Shown here piece after piece: positions 41,605-50,704 of a stretch of DNA of 64,000 nt. Every line of letters starts with the position of its first letter. Position 1 is the stretch's first letter. The DNA lies in assembly GCF_030116705.1 (NCBI RefSeq), contig NZ_JAOTIK010000001.1, positions 4,306,501 through 4,370,500 on the forward strand, in the 5' to 3' direction. The translations under genes and the position numbers were made by a program. This stretch comes from Streptomyces sp. ML-6. Its GTDB lineage: Bacteria; Actinomycetota; Actinomycetes; Streptomycetales; Streptomycetaceae. A model generated the notes under the pieces. The model was not told the DNA's origin. It saw only the letters and a list, made by a program, of their open reading frames with translations, and made no database searches.

Positions 41605-41883
41605 ATGAGCGTGAACGTCCGCATCCCCACCATTCTCCGCACCTACACGGGCGGCCGGGCCGAGGTCCCGGCGGAGGGCACGACCCTCTCCCAGGTCATC
41701 GAGTCCCTGGAGAAGGACCACCCGGGCATCGCCGCCCGCGTCCTGGACGACCAGGGCAAGCTGCGCCGATTCGTGAACGTGTACGTCAACGACGACGACG
41801 TGCGCTTCGAGAGCGGTCTGGAGACGGCCACCCCGGACGGCGCCGGCATCTCGATCATCCCGGCCGTCGCGGGCGGCTGCTGA
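41605..41883 (+). CDS. MoaD/ThiS-family sulfur-carrier protein (CysO-like) ending GGC
   Basis: This 92-residue beta-grasp protein (VNVRIPTILRTYTGGRAEV..., VNVYVNDDDVRF, GISIIPAVAGGC) belongs to the ubiquitin-like sulfur carriers whose C-terminal Gly-Gly is thiocarboxylated. Here one Cys follows Gly-Gly. Mature carriers must end in GG, so the Cys may need removal by a JAMM/Mec-type protease, or may mimic the CysO-cysteine adduct. CAGGAAGGGCAC precedes the ATG. It follows thrC by 31 bases. In mycobacteria CysO feeds CysM for cysteine synthesis; no such partner is in this window. Confidence 0.85.
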   Translation: MSVNVRIPTILRTYTGGRAEVPAEGTTLSQVIESLEKDHPGIAARVLDDQGKLRRFVNVYVNDDDVRFESGLETATPDGAGISIIPAVAGGC

Positions 41884-41918
41884 CGGCTCGTCGGGGAGCC
41901 TCCCGAATCACCCGAACG

Positions 41919-41973
41919 GAATTGCCCTCTCCGGTTTCAAACCTCTCCGGGTTTGAAACGGAGGGGGCAATTC
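41919..41973. terminator. Long hairpin terminator after the thrC operon
   Basis: A stem of about 23 pairs between 41919-41942 and 41951-41973, with one mismatch and one bulge, surrounds loop CTCTCCGG. It lies 36 bases past the sulfur-carrier stop. Confidence 0.85.
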
Positions 41974-42327
41974 TGCATGGTTGAGCGCGGTAGAGTGTGG
42001 GAAGTCCCCCCAGCTGCCCGCGGCGCCTGCATATGAGAATGCGCCGCGACCGACAAGATGCAGCCAAAGTGCTTGAACTCCTTGCGTCATAAGTCGCCTT
42101 TGTCTGGCCCGACTTGCCCTGGAATCTCTCCAATTCCGCATATTCGGGCGTTCGGCGCTGTCGAGAATTCTCGTCCGATTGACCTGTTGCAGAGGGCAGT
42201 TGGGCAGATACATTCAGCCGCGGTCGACGCGTTCCGGCGCACGCACCCTCTCCTGTCGGAGGGTGGGTTCTGACCCGGGACCGCGAAGTGCGGCCCCGCG
42301 CAAGGGCCAGTAATAGGGGAGTTAGGC
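41974..42327 (+). promoter_or_regulatory. Upstream region and probable long leader of the cold-shock gene
   Basis: No gene is supported. A TAGAGT box at 41991-41996 could be a -10 element, giving a leader of about 325 bases, in the style of cold-shock mRNAs. The region is clearly A/T-richer than the genome average and holds small hairpins, for example ACCCTC/GAGGGT at 42245-42264. The promoter position is speculative. Confidence 0.4.
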
Positions 42328-42534
42328 ATGGCTCAGGGCACCGTCAAGTGGTTCAACGCGGAGAAGGGGTACGGCTTCATCGCGGTCGACGGTGGTGCGG
42401 ATGTTTTCGTCCACTACAGCGCGATCCAGATGGACGGGTACCGCACCCTCGAAGAGGGTCAGCGAGTTGAGTTCGAGATCTCGCAGGGCCAGAAGGGGCC
42501 CCAGGCGGACATGGTCAAGCTCGCCGTCGGCTGA
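42328..42534 (+). CDS. Cold-shock domain protein (CspA family)
   Basis: This 68-residue protein is a complete cold-shock domain with RNP1 KGYGFIAV and RNP2 VFVHYSAI. It binds single-stranded RNA/DNA and melts RNA structure. GGGGAG lies 6 bases before the ATG. It corresponds to the small SC7.0-type cold-shock proteins of Streptomyces. A strong terminator follows. Confidence 0.95.
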   Translation: MAQGTVKWFNAEKGYGFIAVDGGADVFVHYSAIQMDGYRTLEEGQRVEFEISQGQKGPQADMVKLAVG

Positions 42535-42566
42535 GTACGGCGCGGTCGACCGACGACACCACTCAC

Positions 42567-42606
42567 GCACGGAGGTCCGTACCCCCAGGGGTACGGACCT
42601 CCGTGC
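42567..42606. terminator. Terminator after the cold-shock gene
   Basis: Perfect 19-base arms 42567-42585 and 42588-42606 with a minimal loop lie 33 bases past the stop codon. Confidence 0.88.
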
Positions 42607-42647
42607 GTTCCGGCGCGCCCGCCGTGGCCGGACCTTCGCCGGGGGCG

Positions 42648-42674
42648 CTTGCACTCTCCATGGTCGAGTGCTAA
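42648..42674. promoter_or_regulatory. CIRCE element 1 (HrcA operator) of groEL
   Basis: CTTGCACTC-N9-GAGTGCTAA is one to two bases from the CIRCE consensus TTAGCACTC-N9-GAGTGCTAA. HrcA represses groE through CIRCE and releases it on heat shock. Confidence 0.9.
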
Positions 42675-42683
42675 TTATTGGCG

Positions 42684-42710
42684 TTAGCACTCTCCAGGTG
42701 AGAGTGACAG
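42684..42710. promoter_or_regulatory. CIRCE element 2 (HrcA operator) of groEL
   Basis: TTAGCACTC-N9-GAGTGACAG has a perfect left arm and a degenerate right arm, centred 36 bases downstream of element 1. The leader from here to 42835 holds no other feature I can support. Confidence 0.8.
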
Positions 42711-42730
42711 AACTTGGATCGGGCCGGTGA

Positions 42731-44458
<1,728 letters not shown>

Positions 44459-44493
44459 TCCTGACGGATCGGCAGTTCTCGCACAGCTGTGCC

Positions 44494-44530
44494 GCGTCGG
44501 CCCCCGGACCCCTGGTCCGGGGGCCGACGC
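44494..44530. terminator. Terminator after groEL
   Basis: Perfect 17-base arms (44494-44510 and 44514-44530) with loop CCT lie 36 bases past the groEL stop. Confidence 0.9.
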
Positions 44531-44592
44531 CGTTCCCGGTTCCCCGGCGCTTCCGTCCGCGGCGTCCGCCCGCTCGAAGAGCCGCCCGTCCG

Positions 44593-44679
44593 TTACGGGA
44601 GCCGGTCGAGCGGCCGGGTGGAGAGTTCCTCCGTCACGAGGGCGTGGCCCTCGTTGCGGGAGGCGAGCTCGGACTCGTC
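44593..44679 (-). pseudogene. Orphan 3'-end fragment of the alpha/beta-hydrolase gene
   Basis: Read on the minus strand this stretch encodes DESELASRNEGHALVTEELS followed by TRPLDRLP and a stop. This nearly repeats the C-terminus of the intact hydrolase at 45151-46392 (LASRNEGHALVTEELSTWLLDRLP). It has no start and follows the SnoaL-like stop directly. It is a duplicated remnant left when the SnoaL-like gene came to lie here. Confidence 0.85.
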
Positions 44680-45237
44680 CGGTCCGCCGGCTCAGGAGGC
44701 GGTCGGCTCGATCTCCCCCGCGAAGACGATGACCTGGTCGATGAGGCTCCGTCGCAGGTGGACGACGTCCGTTCCCGCCAGGCGGGGGCCTCCATCAGGC
44801 GTGGTGAAGACCCACTGGTACCGGGCCCATTCGCCGGGCATGTCCACCGCTGAGCAGCGCACCATCGTGCCGGTCCCCGCCGGGTGGCGCCGGATGTCCA
44901 GCACGAACCGCTCGACCTCCGCGATTCCTTCGCTGCGACCCAACGGTCCCCAGAAGACCACGTCCGAGGTCAGGGCCTGGGAGAGCAGGGCGGTCACGTA
45001 GCTGTCGTCCGAGGCGTTGAACGCGGAGATGAACATGTCGATCGCGGAGCGTGCGGTCTCTTCATGCATACCCCAGTAATACCAGCCGTTTCGTGTGTGC
45101 TCGTCCCATGAGCCGCCTTCCGATCACGGTGAACCATCCCGGTCACAGCGCTAGGGGAGCCGGTCGAGCAGCCAGGTGGACAGTTCCTCCGTCACGAGGG
45201 CGTGGCCCTCGTTGCGGGAGGCGAGCCGGAACTCGTC
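44597..45237. repeat. Direct repeats flanking the SnoaL-like gene
   Basis: Bases 44597-44679 and 45155-45237 align without gaps and include 45 consecutive identical bases (44624-44668 = 45182-45226). They bracket the SnoaL-like gene with its promoter. The copy at 45155 is part of the intact hydrolase. Confidence 0.9.
44692..45069 (-). CDS. SnoaL/NTF2-like (DUF4440-type) protein
   Basis: This 125-residue protein has the cone-shaped alpha+beta barrel pattern of SnoaL-like proteins: an N-terminal helix pair (AIDMFISAFNASDDSYVTALLSQ), SDVVFWGPLGRSEGIAEVERFV, and the closing strands AGTDVVHLRRSLIDQVIVFAG. Members bind small hydrophobic ligands or act as isomerases; no catalytic set is obvious. 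A TATTAC box ends 6 bases before the ATG, weakly suggesting a leaderless mRNA. The gene is enclosed by direct repeats of the neighbouring hydrolase 3' end, so it was probably inserted here. Confidence 0.8.
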   Translation of the reverse strand: MHEETARSAIDMFISAFNASDDSYVTALLSQALTSDVVFWGPLGRSEGIAEVERFVLDIRRHPAGTGTMVRCSAVDMPGEWARYQWVFTTPDGGPRLAGTDVVHLRRSLIDQVIVFAGEIEPTAS

Positions 45238-46392
45238 CAGCCCGCTGCTCTCGTACGGGAGCCGGGAGATGTCCCGGTACAGCTCGTCGTCCGTGTCCAG
45301 GTCGCCGACGTCCACCGCGCTGACGGACGGCACGAAGCAGTGCGAGCGGATGCGCACGTCGGTCTTGAGGCCGAGCGGGGCGGCGAGCGCGTTGAGCCCG
45401 TCGGCGAGGATGCCGAACCCTTCCAGTGAGCCGCCGGGCGCCCCGTCGATGGGCGGCAGCCCCGCCGTACGGACCTCATGGGTCCGCTCCGTCACCACCC
45501 GCAGCCGCGCGACGCGTTCGTCGTCGCCGGGGGACTGGGTGTAGAGCCTGGTGCCCGCGATCGCCGCCCCCCTGCCCTCCAGGGCCAGTTCGCCCGCCCG
45601 CACATCGGTGCCGATGCCGTCGGCCGCCCCGTTGGCGACCCCGATCAGCCGCGGTCTGCGCGGCCATTCGCCGACCGCCCGCATCTCGGCGAGGAACGCG
45701 GTGCGCGCCGCGCTCCGCTCCGGTGCGCCGTCCCACTCCCCGATGTGCCGCCACAGCAGCTGACGGGCGGCCGGGCTGTTGATCTGGTCGGAGAACCGGC
45801 TGTCGAGGTTTTTGATGTAGTGCGCGAACGCCTGGAGCGCGAGCGGAATCCAGGCGCCGCGGTGCGGGCTGTCGTACGAGAAGTACAGCCCGGTCCGGTG
45901 GTCGACGTCCCGGCTCTCCATCGCGGCCAGCGCGTGCCGGGTGATCAGCCCGCCCGTGCCGAACCCGCCGACGGCCAGCGGGGTGCGGCCCCGCCGTTCC
46001 GCGGCGGTGCGCAGGATCGCGGCCTGCGCGGTCGTGGAGTTGTCCGGAATCGGCGCGCCGCGTTCGCGGAAGCCGAGGAGGACGACGTCCCGGCCGCGGC
46101 GGCGCAGCTCGCTGATGAGCGGGTAGTCGCCGAACTCCATGGTCTCCCAGGCGGACACCAGCTCGCTGGGCCCCGTGCCGAAGCCGTCGGCGACCAGCAC
46201 GGGCCGTACGAGCGCCTTGTTCCCCTCGCCGAGGTAGACCCGGGCGGAACCACCCGGCAGATCCCACACGGCACTGGGCCGCAGGGGGAGGGAACTGTGC
46301 GGTTCGGCGTCGAGGCGGGGGCCGGGGACCAGGGCGATGGGGGGCCTGTTCTGGAGCCCCGAGGCGATCTGCTCGTGGGACGGTTCGGACAT
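45151..46392 (-). CDS. Alpha/beta-hydrolase-fold protein lacking the usual nucleophile Ser
   Basis: This 413-residue protein looks like a lipase/esterase-fold enzyme: LVRPVLVADGFGTGPSEL, VVLLGFRERGAPI, then AVGGFGTGGLITRHAL where the nucleophile elbow GxSxG is expected. The elbow reads GFGTG, with Gly instead of Ser, so classical serine hydrolase chemistry seems lost or uses another residue. LYFSYDSPHRGAWIP and a C-terminal SRNEGHALVTEEL (candidate His) are conserved-looking. No signal peptide is evident. AAAGGGGAA precedes the ATG at 46392. Its 3' end is duplicated at 44593-44679. Confidence 0.7.
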   Translation of the reverse strand: MSEPSHEQIASGLQNRPPIALVPGPRLDAEPHSSLPLRPSAVWDLPGGSARVYLGEGNKALVRPVLVADGFGTGPSELVSAWETMEFGDYPLISELRRRGRDVVLLGFRERGAPIPDNSTTAQAAILRTAAERRGRTPLAVGGFGTGGLITRHALAAMESRDVDHRTGLYFSYDSPHRGAWIPLALQAFAHYIKNLDSRFSDQINSPAARQLLWRHIGEWDGAPERSAARTAFLAEMRAVGEWPRRPRLIGVANGAADGIGTDVRAGELALEGRGAAIAGTRLYTQSPGDDERVARLRVVTERTHEVRTAGLPPIDGAPGGSLEGFGILADGLNALAAPLGLKTDVRIRSHCFVPSVSAVDVGDLDTDDELYRDISRLPYESSGLDEFRLASRNEGHALVTEELSTWLLDRLP

Positions 46393-46756
46393 GGGTCGTT
46401 CCCCTTTGGGCTGGTTCGTCACAACACGTGCAAAGCGGAGCACGCAGGGTGGCGATCCGGTCGGGGAAGCGGTTCAAACCACCCCCAGGTGGGAGCCGGT
46501 TTGAGCCATGGGGAGGGATGCCGAGGAGGGGGAGGGGAGAGGGGGAAGGGAGCGGAGAGGGGCTGGGGAGTTGTCGCCGGGCGTGCCGGAGGGGACGGGA
46601 GACCCGGCCCTTTTCCGGCACGCCCGGCGGTGGGGGTGGGGGGTGATCGGCGGCTCGGTTGCGACGGTGGCTCGGTCGCGGCGGGTGTTCAGCTGTGGCG
46701 GGTGTTCAGCTGTGGTGGGTGTTCAGCCGGGGCGGGGACTCGGGTGCGGTGGGGAC
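46393..46756. other. Gene-free repeat-rich stretch
   Basis: No gene is supported. 46500-46580 is strongly G-rich (GGGGAGAGGGGGAAGGGAGC), followed by a CGCCCGGCGGTG tract. 46679-46745 carries three copies of (G)CGGGTGTTCAGC(T/C)GTGG. The stretch separates two minus-strand genes. Confidence 0.6.
46679..46745. repeat. 17-bp tandem repeat GCGGGTGTTCAGCTGTG
   Basis: Three near-identical copies of about 17 bases occur back to back, then decay into GGGCGGGGACTCGGGTGCGG and GGGGACTCAGTCGC units. It lies downstream of the ferredoxin gene. Confidence 0.75.
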
Positions 46757-46975
46757 TCAGTCGCGGCGGGGGCCGATGACGGTGTCGCCCTCGTGCACGG
46801 TGATCGCCAGGGCCGGACAGATGTCGGCGGCGTCCAGAACCCGTTCGTCCGGCTCGATCCCGTCGGTCCGGGCCCGGGCGCGCTCGTCGTCCAGGGCGAA
46901 CACCTCGGGGACGGTTCCCGCGCACATGCCCGATCCCTGGCACAGCCCCCGGTCGACGCGTACGTTCCAGCTCAT
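46757..46975 (-). CDS. Small ferredoxin (3Fe-4S type), P450 partner
   Basis: This 72-residue ferredoxin carries CQGSGMC and, 36 residues later, CPA, the Cys spacing of actinobacterial 3Fe-4S ferredoxins in which one ligand position is not Cys. It passes electrons from a reductase to the P450 encoded 7 bases upstream. The reductase is not in the window. Confidence 0.92.
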   Translation of the reverse strand: MSWNVRVDRGLCQGSGMCAGTVPEVFALDDERARARTDGIEPDERVLDAADICPALAITVHEGDTVIGPRRD

Positions 46976-46982
46976 CGTCGTC

Positions 46983-48173
46983 TCACCACCCGATCGGCAT
47001 GACGCGCGGCCCGCGCACCAGCATCTCGGACTTCCACGTCACGTCGGCGGCCAGGTGCAGGCCGGGGAAGCGGGTGATGAGCGCGGACAGCGCCTCCTGG
47101 AGTTCCAGCCGGGCCAGCGGGGCGCCCAGGCAGTGATGGACGCCGTGGCCGAAGCCGAGGTGCTGGTTGCCCTCGCGGGTGATGTCGAGCACGCCCGGGG
47201 CCGTGAACCGCAGCGCGTCGCGGTTGGCCGCGCCAACGGCGACCAGGACCGGGCTGCCCGCCCGGACGAGGGTTCCGCCCACCTCGACGTCCTCGACGGC
47301 GTAACGGGGCTGGCCGGCCCCGCTGCCCAGCGGCACGAAGCGCAGCAGCTCCTCCACCGCGTTCGGGACGAGTTCGGGTTCGGCCCTGAGCCGGGCCAGC
47401 TGCTCCGGGTGGTCGAGCAGGGTGAGGACGAAGTTGGGGATCTGGGAGGCGGTGGTCTCGTGTCCCGCCACGAGGATGCCGGTGCACAGGTCGACGAGTT
47501 CGAGCTCGGAGAGCCGGTCGCCGCCGTCGCGGGCCTCGATCAGGGCCGTCATCAGGTCGTCCTGCGGCTCGCGGCGGTGCCGCTCGATCAACCCGGCCAT
47601 GTAGGCGCGCAGTTCGGCGCGGCTGGCCTCGAACTCCTCCGCCGTGAGGGAACTGGTCGACAGCGCGTCGTCGCTCCACACCCGGAAGCGCGGCCGGTCC
47701 TCGGTGGGCACGCCCAGCATCCGGCAGATCACCGCCACCGGCAGCGGCAGCGCGAACAGGTCCACCAGGTCCGCCGGCTGCCCGGCCGCCTCCATGTCGT
47801 CGAGGAGGCTCGCGGTCAGCTCCCGCACCTGGGGGCGCAGCTTCTCGACCTGCCGGACCGTGAACGCCTTCGCGACCAGGGAGCGCAGCCGGGTGTGGTC
47901 CGGCGGGTCCATGCCGAGGATCCCGCCCTCGAGCCGGCCCTCGGACTGCCGGGGCTCGTCGTGCGAGGCGGCGAGGGCCCGGCTGAAGCGCTGGTCGCCG
48001 AGGACGAGCCGGGCGTCGGCGTAACGGGTGACGAGCCAGGCCGGTTCGCCGTACGGCATCTGGACCCGTAACAGTCCCGGCCGGTCGCGTACGCGCTCGT
48101 ACTCCTCGGCGAGCAGGAGTCCCTCGGCGGTGTTGAAGGGGTAGGCGAGGGGTGCGGCATCTGCTGTGGTCAC
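46983..48173 (-). CDS. Cytochrome P450 (CYP105/107-like)
   Basis: This 396-residue soluble P450 has the I-helix oxygen motif LVAGHETTASQ, the K-helix ELLR, and the heme ligand Cys in FGHGVHHCLGAPLAR. Length and motifs fit bacterial class I enzymes that hydroxylate xenobiotics or secondary metabolites. It is in an operon with the ferredoxin. GGGAG lies 7 bases before the GTG. Upstream, a 12-bp repeat array and a perfect palindrome separate it from a divergent TetR gene, which likely represses it. No biosynthetic cluster genes are nearby. Confidence 0.93.
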   Translation of the reverse strand: MTTADAAPLAYPFNTAEGLLLAEEYERVRDRPGLLRVQMPYGEPAWLVTRYADARLVLGDQRFSRALAASHDEPRQSEGRLEGGILGMDPPDHTRLRSLVAKAFTVRQVEKLRPQVRELTASLLDDMEAAGQPADLVDLFALPLPVAVICRMLGVPTEDRPRFRVWSDDALSTSSLTAEEFEASRAELRAYMAGLIERHRREPQDDLMTALIEARDGGDRLSELELVDLCTGILVAGHETTASQIPNFVLTLLDHPEQLARLRAEPELVPNAVEELLRFVPLGSGAGQPRYAVEDVEVGGTLVRAGSPVLVAVGAANRDALRFTAPGVLDITREGNQHLGFGHGVHHCLGAPLARLELQEALSALITRFPGLHLAADVTWKSEMLVRGPRVMPIGW

Positions 48174-48199
48174 TGCGGGTCTCCCAGGGGTGAACAGTC

Positions 48200-48295
48200 G
48201 TGCAGGCGGCTGCGTGGACAGCCGTGCAAGCAGCCGTACAAGCAGCCGTGCAAATGGCTGTGCGGACGGCCGCGCGAACGGCTATGTAAGCAGCT
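48200..48295. repeat. Array of eight 12-bp repeats between P450 and TetR genes
   Basis: Eight contiguous 12-base units with consensus GTGCAAGCAGCC start at 48200, 48212, 48224, 48236, 48248, 48260, 48272 and 48284. The two central units differ at one base. The last, ATGTAAGCAGCT, is also the left arm of the palindrome at 48285-48302. The repeats begin 26 bases upstream of the P450 start. Confidence 0.85.
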
Positions 48296-48302
48296 GCTTA
48301 CA
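48285..48302. promoter_or_regulatory. Perfect 18-bp palindrome, probable TetR operator
   Basis: TGTAAGCAGCTGCTTACA equals its own reverse complement. It lies between the divergent P450 and tetR genes, 80 bases before the tetR start. Perfect palindromes of this size next to a tetR gene are usually its operator. Confidence 0.8.
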
Positions 48303-48382
48303 AACGTAGGAGCGATCCTTCCGGGCAGTCAACGATGCTTTACGGCCGTTATCCTGACGGACCGTTCGAGAGGAAATCCACC

Positions 48383-49003
48383 ATGACGCCCGTCCCCGCA
48401 CCGCCCTCCGGAGAGCGTCGCCGGGACTCCGCGGCCACCCGCCGGCGGCTGCTGGAAGCCGCTCGCGACCTGTTCGCGGAGCGGGGCTACGAAGCGACGA
48501 CGGTACGGAGCATCGCCGAGCGCGCCGGGGTGAACCAGGCCCTGCTCTTCCGCTACTTCGGCTCGAAACAGGGTTTGCTCACGGAAGTCGTCGCGCAGGG
48601 GGACCTCGAACGGTTGCGCGCGACCCCGCCCGAGGAGCTCTTCGAGACGGCCCTGCGCTCGATGCTGACCCGCAGCGCGGGCGGTACGGAGGACCGCTCC
48701 CTGGAGGTCTACCTGCGTTCCGTGGGCCGGGGCAACGAGGCGGCCGGAACCCTGCGGGAGCTGGGCGAGGAGTACCAGAGCGCCCTGGCCGGGCTGTCCG
48801 GCACCGAGGACGGCGCCCTGCGCGCGGATCTCGCCGTGGCCTGGCTGCTCGGCATCGGCCTGATGCGGACGGTCGTTGCCCGCGAGCCGCTCGCCGGCGC
48901 CGATCCGGACGACGTCTGCCGGCTCGTGCTCGGCACGCTCGACCACCTCTGGTCCGCGCCTGCACCCGAGCACGGGGACGGAGCCGGGGACGGCACGGCG
49001 TGA
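48383..49003 (+). CDS. TetR-family transcriptional regulator
   Basis: This 206-residue regulator has a standard TetR DNA-binding domain (TRRRLLEAARDLFAERGYEATTVRSIAERAGVNQALLFRYFGSKQGLL, about residues 18-65) and a helical ligand domain. GAGAGGAAA lies 6 bases before the ATG. It is divergent from the P450/ferredoxin operon and likely controls it and itself through the palindrome at 48285. Confidence 0.92.
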   Translation: MTPVPAPPSGERRRDSAATRRRLLEAARDLFAERGYEATTVRSIAERAGVNQALLFRYFGSKQGLLTEVVAQGDLERLRATPPEELFETALRSMLTRSAGGTEDRSLEVYLRSVGRGNEAAGTLRELGEEYQSALAGLSGTEDGALRADLAVAWLLGIGLMRTVVAREPLAGADPDDVCRLVLGTLDHLWSAPAPEHGDGAGDGTA

Positions 49004-49035
49004 GGGACGGCCGGGCGGGGACGGTACAACAGGAA

Positions 49036-49066
49036 GGGGCGGCCCGGCTCCGTGCCGTGCCGCCCC
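49036..49066. terminator. Terminator between tetR and adenosine deaminase
   Basis: GGGGCGGC (49036-49043) pairs with GCCGCCCC (49059-49066), with inner CGGC/GCCG pairs in the loop, between two convergent genes. Confidence 0.7.
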
Positions 49067-49093
49067 GTGACTCCGGTGGGTTGTCGGCCCCGC

Positions 49094-50704
49094 TCAGCGG
49101 TGCTCGCGCTCGAAGGCGGCGAAGGCCGCCTCCTGGCGCCATTGGGCCGCCGCCTTGGGGTTCTCCGCGAGGTAATGGGCGCACCGCGGGCTCGGGCGGG
49201 CGTCGCCGGGGCGGCTGCCTCGGCACACGGGGACCGGGCGGTACTCGGACCGGGCGCGCTCGGCGGTCCACAGGCTGCGGCCGTCGTTGAACGCGTACTC
49301 CAAGGAGGCGCGGGCCAGGTCCTTCAGCTCGGTGTAGGCCAGGTCGTACGTCCGGGCCGCGTACTGGTACTCGTGGCTGATGTCGATCCGCGAGACCCCC
49401 GGATCGTCGGTGGCCAGGACCACCGGGACGCCGTAGCTGCGGTAGGCGTTGAACGGGTGGTCGTCGCCCGCGATGCCGAGGATCTGCTTGTTGCTGCTGA
49501 ACGGCACCTCGACCGCGACGTTGCGCCGCGCCATCGTCCGCGCGAGCTGCTGCCAGTTGTCCTCGTGGACCAGATCCACGCCGTGCCCGATGCGTTCGGC
49601 CCCGGCGACGAGGACGGCCTCCCGGATGTGGAAGGTCAGGTCCTCCGGCTTGACCAGCCCGGGCGCCAGCTCACCGGCGTGCAGGGTGAGGTGGGATTCC
49701 GGGTACTGGCCGCGCAGGTACTTCAGCATCCGCATCTGGAGGCTGTAGTTGTCCAGCGAGCTCTGCCAGTCCTCGGGCTGGACGAGGTTGACCGCGACGA
49801 AACGCGGGTCGCGCTCGGCCAGCCGCATGCCGACCGCCATCTGCGTGAACACCCGGGCCGGGGTGCTGCCCCGGGACACCTGGGAGATCCACTTGACGGG
49901 CAGCCGGCAGCCCGGGGCGGGGCGGGAGGTGTCGCAGTGTGCGGCCTCCCGGAACTGCACGTCCGTGTCGTCGGCCTCCTGGATGGCCTCGTCCACCACC
50001 CGGTCGAGCTTCCCGTCGGCCACGAGCTTGCGGTGGAAGGCCGCCAGGTCGGCGTCGTAACCCACCTGTGCGGCCAGCGCGTTCGCGCTCTCCGACGCGG
50101 GTGTGACCAGCGTTTCCAAGTAGAACTGGTTGTTCTTGACGACGGTGTCGGCCACGTTCGCGAGCATCTTGCCGCGGGTGTACCAGGTCGCCATGCCGAA
50201 CTTGTCGAAGGTGTCGAAGAAGTGGTCGTGCCCGGACTCGCCCGGCGGGAAGTCCTGCATGGACCAGGCCCGGATGATCTGCTGCCGGAACGCGGCATCG
50301 GTCCTGGCTTCCGAGGCGGGCCGTTTGCCGGGTCCGCACGGCGGCGCGACGGCCTTCATCGACGCGTCGATGCACAGCCCCTGCTCGGCCGCGAGCTCGA
50401 TCAGGTACTCCGTCGTGACGGCACCCGAGAGGTGATTGTGCAGGTCACCCCCCTTGGGCAGGGCGGTGAAGAACTCCTTCAGCCGCTCCGGCCTGTTCCG
50501 GAGCGAGTCCAGGTGAGCGGAGGTCCTGCGTTCGGCCGGGGTCACCGGTCGGTGCGCGGCCTGCGCGACGGGCCGCGGCGCGGGATCCCCCGCCGGGGCG
50601 GCGGCGGCCGGGAGTGCCGGGAGCAGGGACAGCGTGGCGAGTGCGGCGAGCCCGGCCGGGAGCAGTGACTTGGGACGGTGTGTTGTCCGGAGTGTTGGAA
50701 TCAC
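49094..50704 (-). CDS. Secreted adenosine deaminase-family protein
   Basis: This roughly 536-residue protein has a signal peptide (RPKSLLPAGLAALATLSLLPALPAAAAPA) and an adenosine deaminase TIM barrel. Metal/catalytic motifs are GGDLHNHLSGA (HxH), LTLHAGELA, the catalytic His/Glu region RIGHGVDL and the late ATDDPGVS Asp pair. It resembles extracellular ADGF/CECR1-type deaminases with extra insertions, including CGPGKRP and a CDTSRPAPGC disulfide-like loop. It would turn adenosine into inosine outside the cell. I chose GTG at 50704, which puts the signal peptide at the N-terminus; AATCAT ends 6 bases upstream. Longer frames upstream lack a signal peptide start. Confidence 0.85.
   Translation of the reverse strand: MIPTLRTTHRPKSLLPAGLAALATLSLLPALPAAAAPAGDPAPRPVAQAAHRPVTPAERRTSAHLDSLRNRPERLKEFFTALPKGGDLHNHLSGAVTTEYLIELAAEQGLCIDASMKAVAPPCGPGKRPASEARTDAAFRQQIIRAWSMQDFPPGESGHDHFFDTFDKFGMATWYTRGKMLANVADTVVKNNQFYLETLVTPASESANALAAQVGYDADLAAFHRKLVADGKLDRVVDEAIQEADDTDVQFREAAHCDTSRPAPGCRLPVKWISQVSRGSTPARVFTQMAVGMRLAERDPRFVAVNLVQPEDWQSSLDNYSLQMRMLKYLRGQYPESHLTLHAGELAPGLVKPEDLTFHIREAVLVAGAERIGHGVDLVHEDNWQQLARTMARRNVAVEVPFSSNKQILGIAGDDHPFNAYRSYGVPVVLATDDPGVSRIDISHEYQYAARTYDLAYTELKDLARASLEYAFNDGRSLWTAERARSEYRPVPVCRGSRPGDARPSPRCAHYLAENPKAAAQWRQEAAFAAFEREHR

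Noticed and set aside
42058..42273. Small upstream peptide gene before the cold-shock gene
   Set aside because: The frame lacks a ribosome site and recognisable features. An A/T-richer untranslated leader is the simpler reading.
44692..46392. Insertion sequence or integron around the SnoaL-like gene
   Set aside because: There is no transposase or integrase and no terminal inverted repeats. The flanking repeats are copies of the hydrolase end, which fits recombination rather than an IS.
48200..48295. CRISPR array candidate
   Set aside because: The 12-base units follow one another without spacers and end in a palindrome between divergent genes, so operator-type repeats explain it better.
46983..49003. 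Secondary-metabolite cluster around the P450
   Set aside because: Only P450, ferredoxin and TetR are present. No synthase, NRPS, terpene or RiPP gene lies within reach, so a cluster is not supported.
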